Assembly: GCF_000737715.1 (NCBI RefSeq)
Contig: NZ_JPRN01000015.1
Coordinates: 46,691 to 110,690 of the forward strand
Length of the DNA: 64,000 nucleotides
Direction of reading: 5' to 3'
Origin: Chryseobacterium sp. JM1
Lineage (GTDB): Bacteria > Bacteroidota > Bacteroidia > Flavobacteriales > Weeksellaceae
Part shown: one piece after another, positions 8,351-14,536 of the stretch
Layout: each line of letters starts with the position of its first letter
How positions within the stretch are numbered: position 1 is the stretch's first letter
Notes under the pieces: generated by a model
What the model saw: the letters and a program-made list of their open reading frames with translations, nothing else
The model's database searches: none
Told to the model about the DNA's origin: nothing
Made by a program: the position numbers and the translations under genes

Positions 8351-9151
8351 ATGCAGATTTCTCCTCCGAAACAGTTGGCCAACTACATCAAACACTATAT
8401 CTTCTTAGAAAATCCGGAAGATATGACTAAAAATCTGCGCTTATTTGCTGATGGAAATACAGGCTTAATCATCTCTGCGGATATGAATATGCGCGACGGG
8501 CAGGATAGCAATCTGCCTTTATCCTTTTTTTATGGACAGCCTACAAAGTATAAAGATTTGAGTACAAAAGGTCAATTTTCCTTATTGGCAGTCGTTTTTC
8601 AGCCTTATTTTTTCAATCTGCTGTTTGATGTGGCTGCTAAAGACATTAAAAATGAAATCGTTTCGGCTTCGGATATTTTAAAAGATCAGTTGCTGCCATT
8701 TCAGGAAAAGCTGGATAATAAAGAAGATCCGCAATCCATAATAGCGGCCCTGAATACCTATTTCATGAAGCTGATCTCAACAAAAAACAATCCGGACTCA
8801 TGGCTCATGAAGGTTCAGCAATATATGCTTCAAAACAAGGGAGCTTTATCTCTGAAAGAACTGGAGCACTTCACTGGATATTCTGAGCGCCATATTGAAA
8901 GAAAGTTTGATGAAAATATCGGCATATCCCCAAAAAAATACAGTACCATTATCCGTCTTCATCATTTTTTAAGTCTGATGAAAAACAGCACAGATCAGAA
9001 CAGCATCGCCAGTCTTTCCTACGAAGCGGGATATTCAGACCAATCCCACCTGATCAGGGAATTTAAAAATACAATCGGATTGACACCCGGTCAGTATCTG
9101 AAAACAGAAAATAAACTGGCTGTCAATTTTATCGAAATTCCGTTTACCTAG
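8351..9151 (+). CDS. AraC family transcriptional regulator
   Basis: 266 residues. The N-terminus (MQISPPKQLANYIKHYIFLE) is the DUF6597-type domain common in Bacteroidota AraC proteins. The C-terminus carries two HTH motifs, LSLKELEHFTGYSERHIERKF and IASLSYEAGYSDQSHLIREF, ending in TPGQYLK. It follows the antiporter gene by 2 bp and probably shares its mRNA; the nitrilase gene 62 bp downstream has its own promoter element and is a plausible target. The inducer is unknown. Confidence 0.85.
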   Translation: MQISPPKQLANYIKHYIFLENPEDMTKNLRLFADGNTGLIISADMNMRDGQDSNLPLSFFYGQPTKYKDLSTKGQFSLLAVVFQPYFFNLLFDVAAKDIKNEIVSASDILKDQLLPFQEKLDNKEDPQSIIAALNTYFMKLISTKNNPDSWLMKVQQYMLQNKGALSLKELEHFTGYSERHIERKFDENIGISPKKYSTIIRLHHFLSLMKNSTDQNSIASLSYEAGYSDQSHLIREFKNTIGLTPGQYLKTENKLAVNFIEIPFT

Positions 9152-9192
9152 CCAATGTCGGTTTTGTACAATCTTTGGATGTTTGTGCCTGT

Positions 9193-9200
9193 TAGCTTTG
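9193..9200 (+). promoter_or_regulatory. Promoter -7 element of nitrilase-family gene
   Basis: TAGCTTTG at 9193-9200 matches TAnnTTTG exactly, 14 bp before the ATG at 9214. The leader would be short. Confidence 0.45.
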
Positions 9201-9213
9201 CAGAAAAAAAAGA

Positions 9214-10170
9214 ATGGACAATCTTAAAGTTTCAACCGCACAGTTCGAAAATAAAAGCGGTGACAAAGAATACAATCTATCCGTCATAGAAAAATTAGCT
9301 GCAGAAGCCGCTTCAAAAGGCTCACAGGTCATTGTTTTTCATGAATGTTCAATTACAGGCTACACTTTTGCCCGAAATTTAACCAAAGACCAGCTTCTGG
9401 ATGTTGCAGAATTCATTCCTGATGGGAAAAGCATTCAAAGATTGCAGCAAATCGCGACAGAGCATGATATTACTGTTTTGGCAGGGTTATTCGAAAAAGA
9501 CGAAAATGATCATATTTTCAAAGCCTACGTTTGCGTAGATAAAACCGGACTGAAAGCCAAATACAGAAAACTTCATCCATTTATCAATCCACATCTGACG
9601 CCCGGAAACGAGTATTGTGTTTTTGAGATTCATGGCTGGACATGTGGAATCCTGATCTGCTATGACAACAATATCGTTGAAAATGTAAGAGCTACGAGGC
9701 TTTTAGGGGCAGATATTATTTTTATGCCGCATGTGACGATGTGTACACCTTCCACAAGGCCGGGAGCCGGTTTTATAGATCCTGAATTATGGAAAAATAG
9801 AGTAGCTGATCCTACATCGCTTCGTCTGGAATTTGACGGAATGAAAGGGCGTGACTGGCTGATGAAATGGCTGCCCGCCAGAGCTTATGACAACGGAATT
9901 TATGCTGTTTTCTCCAATCCGATCGGGATGGATGATGATCAGCTGAAAAACGGATGTTCAATGATTATTGATCCTTTTGGAGATATCATTGCGGAATGCC
10001 GTTCGTTCGATGACAGTTTTGAAACTGCTGTTTTTACTCCTGAAAAGCTTACTCAGGCCGGCGGAAGCAGATATGTAAAGGCAAGAAGGCCGGAACTGTA
10101 TCGTGACATCTTTGGTATGGAACATCATTCTGAGCAGAAAGTGGTTTGGATGAAGGATAGTGCTGTTTAG
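9214..10170 (+). CDS. Nitrilase superfamily carbon-nitrogen hydrolase
   Basis: 318 residues. The Glu-Lys-Cys triad is visible: E44 in VIVFHECSITGY, K119 in KYRKLHP and C149 in CGILICYDNN. This is the amidase/nitrilase alpha-beta-beta-alpha fold, nearest in look to the N-carbamoyl-beta-alanine amidohydrolase/aliphatic amidase branches. The enzyme would hydrolyse an amide or N-carbamoyl compound in the cytoplasm; the substrate cannot be read from the sequence. It is likely linked to the AraC gene upstream. Confidence 0.85.
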   Translation: MDNLKVSTAQFENKSGDKEYNLSVIEKLAAEAASKGSQVIVFHECSITGYTFARNLTKDQLLDVAEFIPDGKSIQRLQQIATEHDITVLAGLFEKDENDHIFKAYVCVDKTGLKAKYRKLHPFINPHLTPGNEYCVFEIHGWTCGILICYDNNIVENVRATRLLGADIIFMPHVTMCTPSTRPGAGFIDPELWKNRVADPTSLRLEFDGMKGRDWLMKWLPARAYDNGIYAVFSNPIGMDDDQLKNGCSMIIDPFGDIIAECRSFDDSFETAVFTPEKLTQAGGSRYVKARRPELYRDIFGMEHHSEQKVVWMKDSAV

Positions 10171-10174
10171 TTGG

Positions 10175-10327
10175 GAAGCTGGAAGAGGGAAGATATTTTT
10201 GTCAAGGTTTTAAATCTTGACAAAGGTATTCCCCGAAACTGTCTTAGAATATTTTACCAAATGAAAAATTTAATAAAATAGAAATGTAGTTGTTTTAAGA
10301 CCTCAATAACTTCCATCCTCCCTCTTT
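10175..10327. repeat. Dispersed MITE-like intergenic element, copy A
   Basis: The left end GAAGCTGGAAGAGGGA (10175-10190) and the right end AATAACTTCCATCCTCCCTC (from 10305) are imperfect inverted ends. Inside is a hairpin TTTGTCAAG (10198-10206) with CTTGACAAA (10216-10224). The same 16-mer recurs at 45192-45207 and, inverted, at 32343-32358, and copy B has the same inner hairpin. There is no coding capacity. It lies between convergent genes. Confidence 0.65.
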
Positions 10328-10335
10328 AGTCTTCC

Positions 10336-10689
10336 TTACTTTATCAATCCCTGAAGATCAGTCCAGGCACCACCATTATGCACATGCTTAAATCCTCTTT
10401 CTTTTAAAATATTTTCAGCTTTTACGCTTCGAAGTCCGTGGGAGCATACTGTGATATACGTTTTTTCACGATCCAGTTCAACATATCTTTCTCTGATGGT
10501 TCCCAAAGAAATATTTACTGAGCCTTCAATATGTCCCATTTCATATTCTTTTTCGGTTCTTACATCAAGAATGACAGCTCCTTTTTTTATCAATTGATCC
10601 AGGCCATCATCTAAAGTCTGATATTTGTAAACCCGGTATAAGACATAGATGGTAAGTGCTGCTCCGCAAAATATCAGTATCGTTTTCAT
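10336..10689 (-). CDS. Rhodanese-like domain protein with N-terminal membrane anchor
   Basis: 117 residues. One N-terminal hydrophobic helix (about 3-20) is followed by a single rhodanese domain with AVILDVRTEKEYEMGHIEGSVNI and the active-site loop TVCSHGLRS, in which Cys is the sulfur carrier. Such short proteins move sulfane sulfur or act in redox signalling. The start overlaps the stop of the DUF3817 gene by 4 bp (ATGA), so translation is coupled. It is the last gene of the TetR-controlled operon. Confidence 0.85.
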   Translation of the reverse strand: MKTILIFCGAALTIYVLYRVYKYQTLDDGLDQLIKKGAVILDVRTEKEYEMGHIEGSVNISLGTIRERYVELDREKTYITVCSHGLRSVKAENILKERGFKHVHNGGAWTDLQGLIK

Positions 10690-10988
10690 AGTTTACTTAG
10701 AATTTTGCTGTCAATATAAAAAGTCCCGAAAGGAATAAAACATGCCAGAATCACTTTCCAGGTGGTTTCCTTAAATTTCCAGTGCTGCTCAACACCTACA
10801 CTTAACGTATTAAACAGGAAGAGAAGAAATAAAGTTCCGTGGATCGGCCCCATCATCTTAACAAGCGCAGGGTTTCCAAGCCAGTATTTCATGGGAACGG
10901 CAACGAATACGAGGGTCAGCAGAGAGATTCCCTCCAGAATAGCCAGAATTCTCAGGCGTCCGATTTTTGTTTTTAATAAATGTATCAT
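10686..10988 (-). CDS. DUF3817 family membrane protein
   Basis: 100 residues with three membrane segments. The pattern LRILAILEGISLLTLVF, KYWLGNPALVKMMGPIHGTLF and a C-terminal helix ending ASFIPFGTFYIDSKIL-like is that of DUF3817, a small inner-membrane family of unknown role. It is the middle gene of a three-gene operon, 2 bp after the cytochrome b-like gene and overlapping the rhodanese gene by 4 bp. Confidence 0.8.
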   Translation of the reverse strand: MIHLLKTKIGRLRILAILEGISLLTLVFVAVPMKYWLGNPALVKMMGPIHGTLFLLFLFNTLSVGVEQHWKFKETTWKVILACFIPFGTFYIDSKILSKL

Positions 10989-10990
10989 AA

Positions 10991-11449
10991 TTATCTGAAA
11001 TAAGGTCTGTTAACAAAAGGAGAAAACGGCCAAGGAATCGCTATAAAAATAACAGCAAGGGCCACTGTGAACCATATAAGCATCGTTTTGAATTTTTTCC
11101 GGTCTGTAGGTTTTCTTTTGGCTAATGCGGAACCAATCGTAATCAGTACAATAGCGGTAATCATAAGGGAAATGTGAATCAGTCCGAAGAAAAGCAGGTC
11201 CAGAGATTCTTTGGCTTCACTGAAATTCTTCCAGAAATACTTAACGATTGGACTTTTAACATAGAGAATAATCCCTAATATCAGCTGGATATGAGCAATC
11301 GTTGCCGTCCAGTGTCTGACTGAGTCATCTGTTTTGGTAAATGTTTTATGATGAAAATATCCTCTATAGGCTCGCCATAAGGCATAAACAAGACTTAATA
11401 AAACGATCCACCGGAATGTGGAGTGCAAAAAGGTAAGGGTCTGGTACAT
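10991..11449 (-). CDS. Cytochrome b-like four-helix membrane protein
   Basis: About 152 residues with four membrane helices. Histidines sit in or next to helices (FLHSTFRWIVLL, RHWTATIAHIQLILG, FFGLIHISLMI), as in small Bacteroidota proteins annotated as cytochrome B. Haem binding is plausible but unproven. ATG at 11449 (MYQTLTFLHS) is preferred over 11473, because the TAnnTTTG element for this operon lies at 11471-11478 (minus strand). It is the first gene of the operon with DUF3817 and rhodanese. Confidence 0.65.
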   Translation of the reverse strand: MYQTLTFLHSTFRWIVLLSLVYALWRAYRGYFHHKTFTKTDDSVRHWTATIAHIQLILGIILYVKSPIVKYFWKNFSEAKESLDLLFFGLIHISLMITAIVLITIGSALAKRKPTDRKKFKTMLIWFTVALAVIFIAIPWPFSPFVNRPYFR

Positions 11450-11470
11450 GGATAACTTTTTTGAACGCAC

Positions 11471-11508
11471 CAAAGATAGAATAAAAACATACTAACTAGT
11501 ATGTTTTT
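11471..11508 (-). promoter_or_regulatory. TetR-type operator overlapping the promoter of the membrane-rhodanese operon
   Basis: The minus-strand -7 element is TATCTTTG (plus strand CAAAGATA at 11471-11478). Directly upstream is a perfect palindrome with 11-bp arms, AAAAACATACT at 11483-11493 and AGTATGTTTTT at 11498-11508, spaced by AACT. It covers the -33 region, which suits repression. It lies 10 bp past the end of the tetR gene. Confidence 0.75.
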
Positions 11509-11518
11509 TGGAGAAAAA

Positions 11519-12109
11519 TTATTCCAATGATTGAAAATAATTCTTAAGTCCTTTTAAATAAATAAGATACACAGATTTTGAATTCTCCAGTTTTCCTAAA
11601 TTTCTTACACCCCAATACCCGGACATCACAAAAATCGCAACTTCTTTGGCGTCTACATGTTCTTTTACGGAACCTTCTTTCTTTCCGTTTTCGATACAGG
11701 TGATCATTGCATTTTCCCAACGTTCTGCAAGCTCGTTCAGTGCTTTGGTGAAATCCATATGCCAGGGAGCCATTTCCTGGGTTAAATTGGAAGTAGGGCA
11801 TCCATATTCAACCTTTAGAAGATCATTTTCCATTAAGATCCCGTAGACCAGCTGATAAATACTTTCTAATGGATGATCCGTGTTGTCGAGAGGCTCAATA
11901 AAAGTGCTTTTGAAGTTGGTTTTAAGAAGTTCATTGATGATAGCCAGTCCCATTTCGTCTTTCGTTTTAAAATGATAATAAAAGGCCCCTTTTGTCACCT
12001 GTGTAGTGGCAATGATCTCATCAACGCTGGTGGTTTTATATCCTTTCACATAGATCAGTTCAAAGGCTTTCTGGAGGATATTCATACGGGTGGCTTCCGA
12101 TTTTTTCAT
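11519..12109 (-). CDS. TetR/AcrR family repressor
   Basis: About 196 residues. The N-terminal HTH is MNILQKAFELIYVKGYKTTS and VTKGAFYYHFKTKDEM, and the C-terminal ligand domain is TetR_C-like. ATG at 12109 (MKKSEATRMN) is preferred to 12169, since 20 extra residues would precede the usual start. The neighbours are the downstream operon with the 11-bp palindrome in its promoter and the divergent MFS pump. It probably represses the operon and perhaps the pump and itself (inference). Confidence 0.85.
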   Translation of the reverse strand: MKKSEATRMNILQKAFELIYVKGYKTTSVDEIIATTQVTKGAFYYHFKTKDEMGLAIINELLKTNFKSTFIEPLDNTDHPLESIYQLVYGILMENDLLKVEYGCPTSNLTQEMAPWHMDFTKALNELAERWENAMITCIENGKKEGSVKEHVDAKEVAIFVMSGYWGVRNLGKLENSKSVYLIYLKGLKNYFQSLE

Positions 12110-12158
12110 TAGGATAACTGGCTTTATTGCAAAGGAACGGAATTTTTGTTCAAAAAAA

Positions 12159-12184
12159 CAAACTATCACTATTCTGATAGTTTG
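12159..12184. promoter_or_regulatory. Palindromic operator between tetR and MFS genes
   Basis: CAAACTATCA (12159-12168) and TGATAGTTTG (12175-12184) are exact 10-bp inverted arms spaced by CTATTC. The site lies in the divergent region between tetR (start 12109) and the MFS gene (start 12263). Its half-sites only loosely resemble the 11483-11508 palindrome, so a second regulator is possible. Confidence 0.65.
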
Positions 12185-12262
12185 CTAGAATTTAACTTAT
12201 TTTTATAATACGATAATTCGTCGGAAATTTGTCCTGTCAAAACTCAACAAAATTTTAACGCA

Positions 12263-13483
12263 ATGAATTATCAAAAAGAAATACAGATCAAAACGGAACC
12301 TGCCATCAAAAGCAAAGGTCTTCCGGCAGCCTTGTGGGCACTAACCATCAGTGCATTTGGAATTGGAACTACAGAATTCGTGATTGTGGGACTTCTTCCT
12401 ACGGTAGCAGGAGATCTGGGGATCAGCATTCCGTCAGCAGGGCTTTTGGTAAGTCTCTATGCCATTGGAGTAGCAATAGGTGCTCCGATACTGACTGCAT
12501 TAACGGGAAAAATTCCAAGAAAAGCATTACTCGTATCCATCATGCTTTTATTCGTGATCGGGAATGGACTGGCTTCTATTGCTCCAGGGTTCATCACATT
12601 AGTTATGGCCAGGATTCTGACCGGATTTGCTCACGGGGTTTATTTCTCCATCGGCTCAACCATTGCGGCATCACTGGTTCCTGAGGAGAAGAGGGCAACA
12701 GCAATTTCAATCATGTTTGCCGGTCTTACCCTTGCGATTGTCACCGGAGTTCCACTGGGAACTTTTATAGGACAGCATTTCGGATGGAGAGCCACTTTCA
12801 TAGGAGTTTCTATTCTTGGAATCATAGGTTTAATAGCGAGTATGCTTTTGGTGCCGAAAAACCTTAAAAGCGACCAGACGGCCTCTTTAAAAAGTCTTCC
12901 CAAAGTATTTGGAAACAGACGTATGATCTTTGCCTTTTTAATGACAGCCATGGGATATGGAGGAACATTTGTGGTATTTACCTACTTATCTCCGATCTTA
13001 CAAGAGATCACAGGGTTTCAGGAATCTACAGTAACTTTTATCCTTCTGATTTACGGAATTGCAATTGCGTTAGGAAATCTTTTAGGTGGGAAAACGGCGA
13101 ATAAAAATCCTTTACAGGCACTTCTCTGGATGTTTGCTGCGCAGGGAGTGGTATTGCTGGCCTTTTATTTCACAGCAGGTAATCAGATCTTAAGTATTAT
13201 TACCCTGTTTCTTTTAGGTGGATTATCGTTTGCATCTGTACCGGGACTTCAGCTTTTGGTGGTGCAGATTGCAGAAAAAGAACTTCCGGGAACTGAAGAT
13301 GTAGCGTCGGGGATCAATATTGCAGCATTCAATATAGGAATCGCGATTGGATCTTATACCGGAGGTCTTATTGTAACATCTTCATTGGGGTTGGCCAGTA
13401 CACCGTGGATCGGAGCTTTATTTTTAGTAGCGACTGTGCTGATCACACTTTACAGTATCCGTTTAAGTAAAAATCAAAAATAA
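12263..13483 (+). CDS. MFS efflux transporter, AraJ/YdhP-like (DHA1)
   Basis: 406 residues with 12 membrane segments. The first-helix motif SAFGIGTTEFVIVGLLPTVA and the motif RILTGFAHGVYFSIGSTIAA are typical of AraJ/YdhP-type drug:H+ antiporters. Motif A is GKIPRKALL and antiporter motif C is GVPLGTFIGQ. It probably exports a small toxic compound at the inner membrane. The gene is single, divergent from tetR, with an operator palindrome at 12159-12184, and ends with a terminator at 13508-13540. Confidence 0.85.
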   Translation: MNYQKEIQIKTEPAIKSKGLPAALWALTISAFGIGTTEFVIVGLLPTVAGDLGISIPSAGLLVSLYAIGVAIGAPILTALTGKIPRKALLVSIMLLFVIGNGLASIAPGFITLVMARILTGFAHGVYFSIGSTIAASLVPEEKRATAISIMFAGLTLAIVTGVPLGTFIGQHFGWRATFIGVSILGIIGLIASMLLVPKNLKSDQTASLKSLPKVFGNRRMIFAFLMTAMGYGGTFVVFTYLSPILQEITGFQESTVTFILLIYGIAIALGNLLGGKTANKNPLQALLWMFAAQGVVLLAFYFTAGNQILSIITLFLLGGLSFASVPGLQLLVVQIAEKELPGTEDVASGINIAAFNIGIAIGSYTGGLIVTSSLGLASTPWIGALFLVATVLITLYSIRLSKNQK

Positions 13484-13507
13484 TTTTTCCAGTTTTTATA
13501 TTTTCAA

Positions 13508-13540
13508 GGACTGTCCGCTATTGGGCAGTCTTTTTATTTT
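13508..13540 (+). terminator. Intrinsic terminator of the MFS gene
   Basis: GGACTGTCC (13508-13516) pairs with GGGCAGTC (13523-13530) through one G-U pair, with a six-base loop. TTTTTATTTT follows. Confidence 0.75.
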
Positions 13541-13552
13541 ATGTATTCAGCC

Positions 13553-13700
13553 TTAATCAGAAATTAAAATCTGCTTTATTCGCCAGATCAGCGAGAAATC
13601 AAAATGAAATAAATTCTATATTTTCAGGTTTTGGCTAAAGTCGTTAAATGTTTTTCCTTGGTCAGATGGGCTGAAGCCCATCTCTATTGAATGGATATTT
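13553..13700. repeat. Dispersed intergenic repeat modules a and b (copy 2, inverted)
   Basis: On the minus strand 13553-13612 repeats module a (CTCGCTGATCTGGCGAATA) and 13613-13700 repeats module b seen at 2961-3105. The order of the modules is reversed between the two places. Module b contains the perfect hairpin AGATGGGCT (13664-13672) with AGCCCATCT (13675-13683). Confidence 0.6.
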
Positions 13701-13706
13701 AGAAGC

Positions 13707-14351
13707 TTATATTTCATGAATCTCAGAATCTGTAAATACGAAAAATTTCCCTCCTTTAGGGATGTTTTTGGTATCCAGTCCTGTGAATTCACTGAATGCG
13801 GGAAGCAGTAACTGTTTATCCGTCTGAACATAGCATGGAAGTCTGATGTTCTTTACGGCAGAATTAAGGACAAAACCCGGATGAATGTGCCCTGTAATCT
13901 GAAATTCCGGCAATGTTTTGTCAAAATCATGGATAAAAGTAAAGCCTTCGATGGTTAGAATTTCGGATTTAAAATTTAAACATAATTTCTTTTCCAACGA
14001 AGCCGATAAACGGTCATGATTTCCTTTAATCAGATAAAACTGAAGATTCGGATACTGGTTTCTCCAACTGCAGAATTCATCCACATCCGAGTTATCTCCG
14101 GCATGAAGCAGATCCCCAACGACAATGAATTTTTCCGGCTGAAAATATTCAATCAGAAAAGAAAGTCTTTCCAGATCACTTTTCATGATATGGTTGGCCA
14201 GAGCAATTCCGTTTTTCCTGAAATGGGCGGTTTTTCCAATGTGAAGATCTGATAAAATCAATGCTTTCTCCTTTTTCCAAAATGCAGCGCGCTGATTGGT
14301 CAGGGTGAAAACTTCATTGTTGACGGTGATATTTTTAACTGCGATATTCAA
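13707..14351 (-). CDS. pdeM: Ligase-associated DNA damage response endonuclease PdeM
   Basis: 214 residues, a calcineurin-like metallophosphoesterase. The metal-binding blocks appear in order: LSDLHIGKTAHF, VVGDLLHAGDN, IKGNHDR and ITGHIHPG. This short form is the PdeM family found next to ATP-dependent ligase, exonuclease and Lhr-like helicase in bacteria, and it is thought to process DNA ends during repair. It lies 185 bp after the helicase gene on the same strand; the gap holds an octamer repeat, so it may be expressed apart from the other three. Confidence 0.9.
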   Translation of the reverse strand: MNIAVKNITVNNEVFTLTNQRAAFWKKEKALILSDLHIGKTAHFRKNGIALANHIMKSDLERLSFLIEYFQPEKFIVVGDLLHAGDNSDVDEFCSWRNQYPNLQFYLIKGNHDRLSASLEKKLCLNFKSEILTIEGFTFIHDFDKTLPEFQITGHIHPGFVLNSAVKNIRLPCYVQTDKQLLLPAFSEFTGLDTKNIPKGGKFFVFTDSEIHEI

Positions 14352-14478
14352 TTTTTTTTGTAAAATGTATTGATGTAAAATGTATTAATGAACCTGAAAG
14401 ATGATAAAGAGAAGTGTTATATTGTGACATAGAGCCCGAATCTCGCAACAAACTCATCACTCATAATTTATAACTTTG

Positions 14479-14534
14479 AACTCTAAAACTCTAAAACTCT
14501 AAAACTCTAAAACTCTAAAACTCTAAAACTCTAA
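14479..14534. repeat. Seven tandem copies of AACTCTAA
   Basis: Seven exact head-to-tail copies of the octamer AACTCTAA run from 14479 to 14534 and end 2 bp before the helicase stop codon complement at 14537. It is a microsatellite-like tract in the gap between helicase and pdeM, prone to slippage. Confidence 0.9.
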
Positions 14535-14536
14535 AA

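Noticed and set aside
14479..14534. Possible CRISPR array
   Set aside because: Exact octamers without spacers and no cas genes; it is a simple tandem repeat.
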